From assembly GCF_002419965.1 (NCBI RefSeq), contig NZ_DIHC01000006.1:1-64000 (forward strand): 64,000 nucleotides of DNA, written 5' to 3'. A model generated the notes under the pieces. That model was not told the origin of the DNA and ran no database searches. It was given only the letters and a program-made list of their open reading frames with translations. The translations under genes were made by a program, and so were the position numbers. The DNA comes from Pseudomonas sp. UBA5706 (GTDB lineage: Bacteria > Pseudomonadota > Gammaproteobacteria > Pseudomonadales > Pseudomonadaceae). Positions within the stretch are counted from its first letter, which is position 1. Every line of letters starts with the position of its first letter. Of the stretch, positions 46,984-55,583 are shown piece after piece.

Positions 46984-47924
46984 CTGGCTTTGGTGGTCTT
47001 CACTGCTTCCAGCACCGCCAGCAGGCAGTCGTCGCGATAACGTTCCAGTGCCGAGATGCTGTGACTGCCCAGCTGATCACTGGTGCCGTCGACCACATCG
47101 TCGATCAGCTTGTCAGTCAACTCAGGGGCAGGCAGGTAGGTCCATGGCAATTGCAGCGCCGGGCCGAATTGCGCCATGAAGTGGCGCATGCCGGCATCGC
47201 CGCCTGCCAGGGTATACGTCAGAAATGTACCCATGAACGACCAGCGCAGACCCGCGCCGAAACGAATGGCGTCGTCAATTTCGCCGGTGGTCGCCACCCC
47301 GTCGTTGACCAGATGCAGCGCCTCACGCCACAGCGCTTCAAGCAGCCGGTCGGCAATGAAACCAGGCACTTCCTTGCGCACATGCAACGGCCGCATGCCC
47401 AGTGACTCATACACCTTGATCGCCGCCTGAACCGCTTCGGGGGCTGTGTTCTTGCCGCCGACCACCTCGACCAACGGCAATAGATACACCGGGTTGAACG
47501 GGTGACCTACCACGCACCGCTCCGGGTGAATCGCGCGCTCATAAAACTCGGAAGGCAACAGGCCCGAGGTGCTGGAGCCGATGATCGCGTCAGGTTTGGC
47601 AGCAGCGCTGATCTTGCTGTGCAGGTCCAGTTTCAGGTCCAGTCGCTCCGGGGCGCTTTCCTGAATAAAGTCGGCCTGTCGCACGCACTCTTCGATGGTA
47701 GCGACGAAACGCAGGCGATCCTGAGAGGCGCCAACGGCGAGACCTTGCTGTTCGAGGGCAGGCCAGGCATTGGCGACACGCTTGCGCAGCGCCGCTTCGG
47801 CACCGGGTGCCGGGTCCCAAGCCACGACGTCCAGCCCATGGGCAAGAGCGCGAGCAACCCAGCCGCTGCCGATGACACCGCTGCCCAGCGCGGCGAAGGT
47901 TTTGATTTCGGTGATGAAAGTCAT
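46959..47924 (-). CDS. cdhA: L-carnitine dehydrogenase CdhA
   Basis: CdhA oxidises L-carnitine to 3-dehydrocarnitine with NAD+. The 321 residues belong to the 3-hydroxyacyl-CoA dehydrogenase family: AALGSGVIGSGWVARALAHG at the start is the NAD motif, HPFNPVYLLPLVEVVGG holds the catalytic histidine, and the C-terminal helical domain includes DDAIRFGAGLRWSFMGTFLT. AGGA precedes ATG 47924. The last dozen residues (TTKARHGMAFED) are encoded by DNA that recurs in the adjacent REP array. Confidence 0.92.
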   Translation of the reverse strand: MTFITEIKTFAALGSGVIGSGWVARALAHGLDVVAWDPAPGAEAALRKRVANAWPALEQQGLAVGASQDRLRFVATIEECVRQADFIQESAPERLDLKLDLHSKISAAAKPDAIIGSSTSGLLPSEFYERAIHPERCVVGHPFNPVYLLPLVEVVGGKNTAPEAVQAAIKVYESLGMRPLHVRKEVPGFIADRLLEALWREALHLVNDGVATTGEIDDAIRFGAGLRWSFMGTFLTYTLAGGDAGMRHFMAQFGPALQLPWTYLPAPELTDKLIDDVVDGTSDQLGSHSISALERYRDDCLLAVLEAVKTTKARHGMAFED

Positions 47925-48039
47925 GTCGATGTCCTGAGCAAAACGGGATGGCAAAAGAATTCGCTGTAGCAGTCCGATTTGCCGCCGATGGCGATCCTCA
48001 AAGGCATCACCGCCGGCAAGCCGGACCGCTGCGCGGTTG

Positions 48040-48927
48040 TCAGAAGCGCTTGGTCAGCCCCATCTTCACGCGACCTTCGGCCGGGGTCATGACGCGTGCG
48101 CCCAGGCGGCTGAGGATTTCGCTGGCGCGTTCGACCAGCGCCCCGTTACTGGCCAGTACGCCCTTGTCGAGCCAGATGTTGTCCTCCAGGCCAACGCGTA
48201 CGTTGCCGCCCAGCAGCACCGCCTGTGCCGCCATCGGCATCTGCATGCGCCCGATGCCGAAACCGGCCCAGACCGCATCGGTTGGCAAATTATCGACCAT
48301 GGCTTTCATGGTCGTGGTGTCTGCCGGGGCGCCCCACGGGATGCCCAGGCACAGCTGGAACAGCGGGTTGTCCAGCAGACCCTCTTTCATCATTTGCTTG
48401 GCGAACCAGAGGTGGCCGGTGTCGAAGATTTCCAGTTCGGCCTTCACGCCCAGTTCCTGAATGCGCCTGGCGCCGGCGCGCAGTTGCGCCGGGGTGGACA
48501 CATAAATGGTGTCGCCGTCGCCGAAGTTCAGCGTGCCGCAATCCAGCGTGCAGATTTCCGGCAGCAGGGCTTCGACGTGCGCCAGTCGGGTCAGTGGGCC
48601 GACCAGATCGGTTGCCGGGCCGAAGTCGGTCGGACGCTCGCCCGGGCCGATTTCCAGATCGCCACCCATGCCCGCCGTGAGGTTGACGATAATGTCGATA
48701 TCGGCCTCGCGGATGCGCTCCATGACTTCGCGGTACAGCTCGACGTCACGGCTGAACTTGCCGGTGTGTGGATCCCGCACATGGCAATGCACGACGGTCG
48801 CGCCCGCCTTGGCAGCCTCGACGGCAGCGGCGGCGATCTGCTTTGGGGTGATCGGGACCAGATGGCTTTTCCCGGTCGTGTCGCCAGCACCGGTGAGTGC
48901 GCAGGTGATGATGACGTCGTGATTCAT
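48040..48927 (-). CDS. cdhC: Dehydrocarnitine cleavage enzyme, BKACE family
   Basis: A 295-residue beta-keto acid cleavage enzyme. Zinc is held by the HCHVRDP motif (about residues 48-54) and a later Glu/His; NLTAGMGG and the TLDCGTLNFGD loop shape the substrate pocket. In carnitine loci it condenses dehydrocarnitine with acetyl-CoA and yields betainyl-CoA plus acetoacetate. It is the first gene of the minus-strand cdhC-cdhA-cdhB unit, 115 bases before cdhA, and divergent from cdhR. Confidence 0.92.
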   Translation of the reverse strand: MNHDVIITCALTGAGDTTGKSHLVPITPKQIAAAAVEAAKAGATVVHCHVRDPHTGKFSRDVELYREVMERIREADIDIIVNLTAGMGGDLEIGPGERPTDFGPATDLVGPLTRLAHVEALLPEICTLDCGTLNFGDGDTIYVSTPAQLRAGARRIQELGVKAELEIFDTGHLWFAKQMMKEGLLDNPLFQLCLGIPWGAPADTTTMKAMVDNLPTDAVWAGFGIGRMQMPMAAQAVLLGGNVRVGLEDNIWLDKGVLASNGALVERASEILSRLGARVMTPAEGRVKMGLTKRF

Positions 48928-49147
48928 GGGCGAGATTCCTTACAGGCCAGGTTCGTTTGCGTTGCAGGTTTTTGGTGCCCGCTTTTGAGGTGCAACGCTA
49001 CGCAGGCCAACACGCTTCAAAGCGCACAGCGGCGACAAGCTCTTGCACAGCAGCGACCTGCGCTGTTGCCCAGGTTCGGGAACCGGTGTATTGGGTTGTG
49101 CGTCTGTGAGTGCAATGCCCCTCAAATCCTTAAGGAACGCGCCAACG

Positions 49148-50104
49148 ATGTCCCAGGATTTCTACTTTCTGCTTATCCCTGGCTTTTCAATGATGGGATT
49201 CGTCTCGGCTATCGAACCCCTGCGGGTGGCCAATCGCTTCGGCGGCGAGCTGTATCGCTGGCATGTGCTAAGCACCGACGGCGGTCCGGTGATTGCCAGC
49301 AACGGTATGTCGGTCAATGCCGATGCCGCGCTGGAGCCGCTGAAAAAGGGGGCGACGCTGTGTGTCATGGCCAGCGTCGAGCCGTTGAAGTTTTACACCT
49401 CGGCCTTGGAACACTGGCTGCGGCGGCTGGACCTGGACGGCGTGACCTTGGGTGCGATTGACACCGGCAGCTTCGTCCTCGCCCAAGCCGGGTTGCTGGA
49501 GGGCTATCGCCTCACGCTGCATTGGGAGGCGCTGGAGGCGTTTAAGGAAACCTATCCCACGCTGCAGGCGACTCAAGAATTGTTCGAAACAGACCGGCGC
49601 CGCATCAGCTCGGCAGGCGGCACGGCGTCGATCGATCTGATGCTCGACCTGATCGGCCAGGCGCATGGCCCGGACCTGGCGATCAAAGTCTCCGAGCAGT
49701 TCGTGCTGGGTCGCATTCGCCAGCGCAAAGACCACCAACGCATGCAGATCGCCACGCGTTACGGCATCAATAACAAAAAGCTGGTGCAGGTGATCGGGGT
49801 GATGGAGCAACACACCGAGCCACCGCTGAGTACCCTGGCGCTGGCCGATGGCATTCAAGTCACCCGGCGTCAGCTGGAGCGCCTGTTTCGCTTGCATTTG
49901 AACGACACGCCGAGCAACTTTTATCTGGGGCTGCGGTTGGAGAAAGCCAGGCAGCTGCTGCGCCAGAGCGACATGAGCGTGCTAGAGGTCAGCATCGCCT
50001 GTGGATTTGAGTCGCCCTCGTATTTCACTCGCAGCTACAAGGCACGCCATTCGGTGTGTCCGCGGGAAGATCGGGGACGGTTGGTACGGGAAAGGCTCGT
50101 TTGA
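49148..50104 (+). CDS. cdhR: AraC-family regulator of carnitine catabolism CdhR
   Basis: A 318-residue GATase1-like AraC regulator. The N-terminal DJ-1/PfpI-type domain (about 1-185, FYFLLIPGFSMMGFVSAIEPLR) senses ligand, and the C-terminal part holds two helix-turn-helix motifs (LALADGIQVTRRQLERLFR and VLEVSIACGFESPSYFTRSY). Divergent placement from cdhC matches CdhR, the carnitine-responsive activator. ATG 49148 follows AAGGAA; an in-frame ATG at 49115 is possible. In P. aeruginosa caiX lies between cdhR and cdhC; here that gene is absent. Confidence 0.9.
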   Translation: MSQDFYFLLIPGFSMMGFVSAIEPLRVANRFGGELYRWHVLSTDGGPVIASNGMSVNADAALEPLKKGATLCVMASVEPLKFYTSALEHWLRRLDLDGVTLGAIDTGSFVLAQAGLLEGYRLTLHWEALEAFKETYPTLQATQELFETDRRRISSAGGTASIDLMLDLIGQAHGPDLAIKVSEQFVLGRIRQRKDHQRMQIATRYGINNKKLVQVIGVMEQHTEPPLSTLALADGIQVTRRQLERLFRLHLNDTPSNFYLGLRLEKARQLLRQSDMSVLEVSIACGFESPSYFTRSYKARHSVCPREDRGRLVRERLV

Positions 50105-50168
50105 CTGCCGATAATTGTGAATCGTGCTCACGACCATAAATTATGGTCGTCGCAATAATTGGGTATAA

Positions 50169-50465
50169 GTCATAACGAAGCGCACTGGCTTTGTACTCAG
50201 GCGCGACACCCTTGCGCTTACCATCGCGCAGGGCCTGGTTAGTGCGCATGACAACCAACCCTTCGCGCCCTTTGCGGATGCCACGGTGCTGGCGGTCAGC
50301 AAGGCGCTGGAGGCTTTGAACAGCGACGTTGTGCCCGGTATGCAGACCATTCAGGCGGCCATTGATTCGTTGCGGGAGAAAGAACTGTTCTGGAAGTCCA
50401 GTCGCGGGGCCTATGCGTTGGAGGACAAGGCGTTCGGCGAGTGGTTGCGGCAGCGCAGGCGTTAA
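50169..50465 (+). pseudogene. C-terminal remnant of an unidentified gene
   Basis: A frame open from 50169 to the TAA at 50463 encodes about 98 residues with coding-like composition and no suitable start: an Ala/Leu-rich helical part, then IQAAIDSLREKELFWKSSRG, then AYALEDKAFGEWLRQRR. The end looks like a winged-helix C-terminal domain as found after some AAA-type ATPase domains; that is a guess. No upstream part remains, so this is probably a truncated gene. Confidence 0.5.
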
Positions 50466-50656
50466 GAACACTTACGCGATTTCAGAAGGCTTCCGGTCAT
50501 CAACGCGCCGCGCTTGCGCCAGGCAACCACGGCTCCTGAGGGATGTCTTCGCCAAGACGTTCCAGACGACATCTGGGTGTCGACTGAACCGGCCCCGTGC
50601 GAATGCGTGTGTTCCCAACGGTCCGTAACCTGGCCACAGCGCTAACCGGGACAGCT

Positions 50657-51079
50657 TTATTTGACGCCCTTCATCAACGCTGAGCACGCCACTTTGTACG
50701 CCTCGTGCTGATATTTGTTGAGCGCGGCAGGCAGTTCGAAGCTGTGCTTTTTCATCTGGGCGTTGATGGTTTGCGGTGAGAGCAGCACCACGTCGCAGTC
50801 ATCCAGCAGCTGGAAAACCGTTTCGATCTTGAAGGTGGTTGGGCCGCCAGCGAACTCGCCTTTTTTGCTGCGCTTCTTGATCGCGATGTGGGCAATGCCG
50901 TTTTCGCGGACGAATGTCGCGATCTGTTGCGCGAACGCTTTGACGTTGCCGGACTCGTCATCGTCTTCCAGCGCCATCTTCTTGATTGCCAGCGGCCGGT
51001 GTTCCAATACGCCGGATGCGCGAGTGGCGACAGCGAAGATGGCTTCGCTGCCTTTGATGTCTACGCCGCAGATGTTCAT
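50657..51079 (-). CDS. DUF3010 family protein
   Basis: A 140-residue conserved protein (DUF3010). It begins MNICGVDIKGSEAIFAVA, resembling the first strand of RNase-H-like/actin-like folds with an early Asp, and has KKRSKKGEFAGGPTTFKIETVFQ in the middle. Cytoplasmic, function unknown. AAGG precedes ATG 51079, preferred over an upstream in-frame start at 51118. It is followed by the LprI-like gene in the same direction on its upstream side (46-base gap). Confidence 0.82.
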   Translation of the reverse strand: MNICGVDIKGSEAIFAVATRASGVLEHRPLAIKKMALEDDDESGNVKAFAQQIATFVRENGIAHIAIKKRSKKGEFAGGPTTFKIETVFQLLDDCDVVLLSPQTINAQMKKHSFELPAALNKYQHEAYKVACSALMKGVK

Positions 51080-51125
51080 GTGCTTACCTTGAGCTGTGAG
51101 GACGTCAGGGTAGCGCATTCGTGAC

Positions 51126-51530
51126 TCATTCTGCCTGCAGGATACTTTCCAGGTACTCCGACCGCTCGTCGCTCGTGCGTGCTATGCAGTCGTTCTGGCC
51201 GATGTCGAATTCCCGAGTGCCTTTTTTGGCCGGAAACACTTCAACCTCGCAGTCGGCGTCCCGCAGTTTCTTCCAGGCGTCTTCCGCCGCTTTCAGCTTG
51301 GTGACAAACTCGTTGGCCTCTGCCTTGTTGGCGCCGTACTGGGTGTTCACCCGATCTTCCAGATTCTTAAAGTTCTCACCCAGCAGTCTGACCGCCGTGT
51401 CACGGTTGTACACCGAACAGTCAAGCGTCTGTTTGTCCTCGTCTACACCGTCGCACGGGGTGGCATCCGGATTCGCCGCCGCGTGTGCGCCTGTCGCCAA
51501 TAGAGCCAGAGCCAGAAAAATCGTCTTCAT
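51126..51530 (-). CDS. LprI/DUF1311 family periplasmic protein
   Basis: A 134-residue exported protein: signal peptide 1-18 (ending ATGAHAAA), then one lysozyme-inhibitor LprI-type (DUF1311) domain with cysteines in TPCDGV, TLDCSVY, DADCEVE and QNDCIAR placed for two disulfides, and the LLGENFKNLEDRVN and AEDAWKKLRDADC helices typical of the family. Possible lysozyme inhibitor. GGAAA lies just before the ATG. Confidence 0.85.
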   Translation of the reverse strand: MKTIFLALALLATGAHAAANPDATPCDGVDEDKQTLDCSVYNRDTAVRLLGENFKNLEDRVNTQYGANKAEANEFVTKLKAAEDAWKKLRDADCEVEVFPAKKGTREFDIGQNDCIARTSDERSEYLESILQAE

Positions 51531-51756
51531 TGAGGTTTCCCGATTCAGTGATGCGCAAGATTCTCGCCCAAGCACGCGGCAAAGAACAGTTATCAAACGT
51601 ACACCGTAGACATCCGCGGTCGGCCTTTGTCGCTTCTTGACGCTTTCGGCAATTCCCCTGTCGTTTTTGCACCCGGCTCGCTTGACCCTCCGGCATATGC
51701 TGGCCCCAAAGCGCCGGCAGACGTTCGGCGCGTGATTAACCAAAGGGGACAGCCTG

Positions 51757-52734
51757 ATGAGCCCAGCCGAGTTGCACGCCGACAGCATCGTCATTGACGG
51801 GCTGATCATCGCCAAATGGAACCGTGAGCTGTTCGAAGACATGCGCAAGGGTGGCCTGACCATGGCCAACTGTACGGTTTCAGTGTGGGAAGGTTTTCAG
51901 CAGACCGTTAACAGCATCGCCTCCAGCCAAAAGCTGATCCGCGACAACAGCGATCTGGTGATCCAGGTGCGCAATACCGCCGACATCCGCAGGGCCAAGG
52001 AACTGGGCAAGACCGGCATCCTGTTAGGCTTCCAGAACGCGCATGCTTTCGAAGACCAGATTGGTTACGTCGAGATCTTCAAGCAGCTGGGCGTGGGCAT
52101 CGTGCAGATGTGCTACAACACCCAGAACCTGGTGGGCACCGGTTGTTACGAGCGCGATGGCGGGCTCTCCGGCTTTGGCCGTGAAATCGTTGCCGAAATG
52201 AACCGGGTCGGCGTCATGTGCGACCTGTCCCACGTGGGGTCCAAGACCTCGGAGGAGGTCATCCTCGAATCGAAGAAGCCAGTGACCTATTCCCACTGCC
52301 TGCCTTCAGGTCTGAAAGAACACCCCCGCAACAAGTCCGACGCCGAGCTGAAATTCATTGCCGACCATGGCGGTTTCGTCGGCGTGACCATGTTTGCTCC
52401 GTTTCTGGCCAAGGGCATCGACTCGACCATCGACGACTACGCCGAAGCCATCGAGTACGTGATGAACATCGTCGGTGAAGACGCGATCGGTATCGGCACC
52501 GACTTCACCCAGGGCCACGGCCAGGCGTTTTTCGAATACCTGACCCACGACAAGGGCTACGCCCGTCGCCTGACCAACTTCGGCAAGATCATCAACCCGC
52601 TGGGCATCCGCACCGTCGGTGAGTTCCCGAACCTCACCGAAACCCTGCTCAAGCGCGGCCACCCTGAGCGCGTGGTGCGCAAGATCATGGGCGAGAACTG
52701 GGTTCGCGTTTTAGGCGATGTCTGGGGCGAGTAA
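51757..52734 (+). CDS. Membrane-dipeptidase (M19) family protein of the dimethylglycine locus
   Basis: A 325-residue renal-dipeptidase-like TIM barrel, PA5396 type. LLGFQNAHAFED, MCDLSHVGSKTSEEVI and YSHCLPSGLKEHPRNKSDAEL align with the second half of the M19 active site. The usual first metal motif (HxD, normally in VDGHNDL) is replaced by VIDGLIIAKWNRELFED, so one zinc site appears lost. It opens the run with the DUF5943 gene, dgcA and dgcB, so it probably acts on a betaine-related compound rather than on dipeptides; it has no signal peptide. Confidence 0.85.
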   Translation: MSPAELHADSIVIDGLIIAKWNRELFEDMRKGGLTMANCTVSVWEGFQQTVNSIASSQKLIRDNSDLVIQVRNTADIRRAKELGKTGILLGFQNAHAFEDQIGYVEIFKQLGVGIVQMCYNTQNLVGTGCYERDGGLSGFGREIVAEMNRVGVMCDLSHVGSKTSEEVILESKKPVTYSHCLPSGLKEHPRNKSDAELKFIADHGGFVGVTMFAPFLAKGIDSTIDDYAEAIEYVMNIVGEDAIGIGTDFTQGHGQAFFEYLTHDKGYARRLTNFGKIINPLGIRTVGEFPNLTETLLKRGHPERVVRKIMGENWVRVLGDVWGE

Positions 52735-52814
52735 ACCTTGCCCGATCACTGAATGTCTGCCTCTCCCGTTCGCGGAGAGGACATCCAAACGAATTTTTCT
52801 GGAGTTAAGTTTCC

Positions 52815-53345
52815 ATGGCCAAGATCGCCCCGCAATTGCCTATCGAAGTCGACAGCGAGACCGGTGTCTGGACCTCCGACGCCCTGCCGATGCTGTACGT
52901 GCCTCGGCATTTCTTCGTCAACAACCACATGGGCATCGAAGAAGTATTGGGCGCCGAAGCCTATGCCGAAATCCTTTACAAAGCAGGCTACAAATCCGCC
53001 TGGCACTGGTGCGAGAAAGAAGCCGAGTGCCACGGCATCGAGGGTGTTGCGGTGTTTGAGCACTACATGAAGCGCCTGTCGCAGCGTGGCTGGGGCCTGT
53101 TCAAGATCCAGGAAATCGACCTGGATAAAGGCACCGCCAGCGTCAAGCTGGAGCATTCGGCCTTCGTTTACGTCTACGGCAAGGTTGGCCGTAAGGTCGA
53201 TTACATGTTCACCGGCTGGTTCGCAGGCGCCATGGACCAGATTCTGGCGGCCAAAGGCAGTTCCATTCGTACTGTCGCCGAGCAGGTTTACGGCGGATCG
53301 GAAGAAGGCCACGAAGATGGCCTGTTTGTCGTAAAACCGTTGTAA
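52815..53345 (+). CDS. DUF5943 / 4-vinyl-reductase-like protein (PA5397 type)
   Basis: A 176-residue protein found in dimethylglycine demethylation loci. The central part (FFVNNHMGIEEVLGAEAYAEILYKAGYKSAWHWCEKEAE) and the C-terminal MFTGWFAGAMDQILAAKG resemble the V4R small-molecule-binding fold. It lies between the M19-type gene and dgcA (15 bases before dgcA) and is surely co-expressed. Function unknown; ligand binding or assembly of the demethylase are possible. Confidence 0.82.
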   Translation: MAKIAPQLPIEVDSETGVWTSDALPMLYVPRHFFVNNHMGIEEVLGAEAYAEILYKAGYKSAWHWCEKEAECHGIEGVAVFEHYMKRLSQRGWGLFKIQEIDLDKGTASVKLEHSAFVYVYGKVGRKVDYMFTGWFAGAMDQILAAKGSSIRTVAEQVYGGSEEGHEDGLFVVKPL

Positions 53346-53360
53346 GCCGAGGACCGTGTC

Positions 53361-55421
53361 ATGGCTTTCGAAGCAATGTTTCAGCCTATTCAGATCGGCA
53401 AACTTACCATCCGCAACCGCGTCCTCAGCACCGCGCACGCCGAGGTCTATGCCACCGACGGCGGCATGACCACCGACCGCTACGTGAAGTACTACGAGGA
53501 GAAAGCCAAGGGCGGCATCGGTCTGGCCATTTGTGGTGGATCTTCGAGCGTGGCGATCGACAGCCCGCAAAGCTGGTGGAAATCGGTGAACCTTGCGACC
53601 GACAAGATCATTCCGCATTTTCAGAATCTGGCTGACGCCATGCACAAGCACGGCGCCAAGATCATGATCCAGATTACCCACATGGGCCGTCGCTCCCGCT
53701 GGGACGGCGACCATTGGCCGACCCTGCTATCGCCATCGGGCATTCGCGAGCCGGTCCACCGCGCAACCTGCAAGACCATCGAGCCGGAAGAGATCTGGCG
53801 CGTGATCGGCAATTACGCCAGCGCTGCAGCCCGTGCCAAAGCCGGCGGCCTTGACGGCGTCGAGCTGTCGGCGGTGCACCAGCACATGATCGATCAGTTC
53901 TGGAGCCCGCGCGTCAACAAGCGCACCGATGAGTGGGGCGGCAGTTTCGAGAACCGCATGCGTTTCGGTCTGGAAGTGATCAAGGCGGTGCGTAAGGAAG
54001 TCGGCCCTGATTTTTGCGTGGGCCTGCGTATCTGCGGTGACGAGTTCCACCCGGACGGTCTGAGCCACGAAGACATGAAGGAGATCGCCAAGTATTACGA
54101 CCAGACCGGCATGATCGACTTCATCGGCGTCGTCGGCTCGGGTTGTGATACCCACAACACCCTGGCCAACGTTATCCCCAACATGAGTTATCCACCGGAG
54201 CCGTTCCTGCACCTGGCCGCCGGGATCAAGGAGGTGGTGAAGGCGCCGGTCTTGCACGCGCAGAACATCAAGGACCCGAATCAGGCGACGCGCATTCTCG
54301 AAGGCGGTTACGTCGACATGGTCGGCATGACCCGCGCGCACATTGCCGATCCGCACCTGATCACCAAGATCAAGATGGGGCAGGTCGATCAGATTCGTCA
54401 GTGCGTGGGTGCCAACTACTGCATTGATCGTCAGTACCAGGGCCTGGACGTGCTGTGCATCCAGAACGCTGCGACCTCCCGTGAATACATGGGTGTGCCG
54501 CACATTATCGAAAAAACCACCGGTGTGAAGCGCAAGGTGGTGATTGTTGGCGCCGGCCCTGCGGGGATGGAAGCGGCGCGGGTATCTGCCGAACGGGGTC
54601 ACGACGTGACGCTGTTCGAGAAGAAGGACGCGATTGGCGGCCAGATCACCACGGCGTCAAAAGCGCCACAGCGGGACCAGATCGCCGGTATCACCCGTTG
54701 GTATCAGCTGGAGCTGGCGCGCCTGAAAGTCGATCTGCGCGTGGGCACGGCGGCGGATATCGCGACCATTCTGGATTTGCGTCCCGATGTGGTGGTACTG
54801 GCCGTCGGCGGTCATCCATTCCTTGAGCAGAACGAGCATTGGGGCGCGGCCGAGGGCTTGGTGGTCAGCAGTTGGGATGTGCTCGACGGCAAGGTGGCGC
54901 CGGGCAAGAACGTGCTGGTCTACGACACCATCTGTGAATTCACCGGTATGTCGGTCGCCGACTTCATCGCCGACAAGGGCAGCCAGGTCGAGATCGTCAC
55001 CGACGACATCAAGCCGGGCGTGGCCATCGGCGGGACATCGTTCCCGACCTACTACCGCAGCATGTACCCCAAAGAAGTGATCATGACCGGCGACATGATG
55101 CTGGAGAAGGTCTACCGCGAAGGCGACAAGCTGGTGGCGGTGCTGGAGAACGAATACACCGGCGCCAAAGAGGAGCGGGTGGTCGATCAAGTGGTGATCG
55201 AAAACGGCGTGCGGCCTGACGAAGCGTTGTATTACGGGCTGAAGCAGGATTCGCGCAATAAAGGCCAGATCGACATTGACGCCTTGTTCGCGATTGAGCC
55301 CCAGCCATCGTTGAGCCAGTCGGGTGAGGGGTACCTGCTGTTTCGCATCGGCGACTGCGTGGCGCAGCGCAATACCCACGCCGCCATCTATGACGCATTG
55401 CGGCTCTGCAAAGATTTTTGA
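53361..55421 (+). CDS. dgcA: Dimethylglycine demethylase subunit DgcA
   Basis: DgcA, with DgcB, converts dimethylglycine to sarcosine, releasing formaldehyde. The 686 residues follow the trimethylamine-dehydrogenase/dienoyl-CoA-reductase plan: an FMN TIM barrel (about 1-340), a 4Fe-4S cysteine cluster near CVGANYCIDRQYQGLDVLC, then an FAD/NAD-fold (VVIVGAGPAGMEAARVSAERG at about 393). Electrons should pass to DgcB and the EtfAB pair. A REP element separates it from dgcB. Confidence 0.93.
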   Translation: MAFEAMFQPIQIGKLTIRNRVLSTAHAEVYATDGGMTTDRYVKYYEEKAKGGIGLAICGGSSSVAIDSPQSWWKSVNLATDKIIPHFQNLADAMHKHGAKIMIQITHMGRRSRWDGDHWPTLLSPSGIREPVHRATCKTIEPEEIWRVIGNYASAAARAKAGGLDGVELSAVHQHMIDQFWSPRVNKRTDEWGGSFENRMRFGLEVIKAVRKEVGPDFCVGLRICGDEFHPDGLSHEDMKEIAKYYDQTGMIDFIGVVGSGCDTHNTLANVIPNMSYPPEPFLHLAAGIKEVVKAPVLHAQNIKDPNQATRILEGGYVDMVGMTRAHIADPHLITKIKMGQVDQIRQCVGANYCIDRQYQGLDVLCIQNAATSREYMGVPHIIEKTTGVKRKVVIVGAGPAGMEAARVSAERGHDVTLFEKKDAIGGQITTASKAPQRDQIAGITRWYQLELARLKVDLRVGTAADIATILDLRPDVVVLAVGGHPFLEQNEHWGAAEGLVVSSWDVLDGKVAPGKNVLVYDTICEFTGMSVADFIADKGSQVEIVTDDIKPGVAIGGTSFPTYYRSMYPKEVIMTGDMMLEKVYREGDKLVAVLENEYTGAKEERVVDQVVIENGVRPDEALYYGLKQDSRNKGQIDIDALFAIEPQPSLSQSGEGYLLFRIGDCVAQRNTHAAIYDALRLCKDF

Positions 55422-55444
55422 TGGCAGCTGCAAGCTACAGGCTT

Positions 55445-55554
55445 GATCGTTCCCACGCTCTGCGTGGGAATGCCTCGATGAACGCTCTGCGTTCGCCTTT
55501 GATGTGACGCACAGCGTCACGGGATGCATCCCCACGCCGAGCGTGGGAACGATC
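55445..55554. repeat. REP doublet between dgcA and dgcB
   Basis: GATCGTTCCCACGCTCTGCG (from 55445) is mirrored by GCGTGGGAACGATC (to 55554), with a second inner palindrome (GTGACGC/GCGTCAC). Same family as the array at 46170-46939. It splits an otherwise tight operon. Confidence 0.88.
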
Positions 55555-55583
55555 ATAGACCCCGAGGTCTTTGGGAGCTCCAC

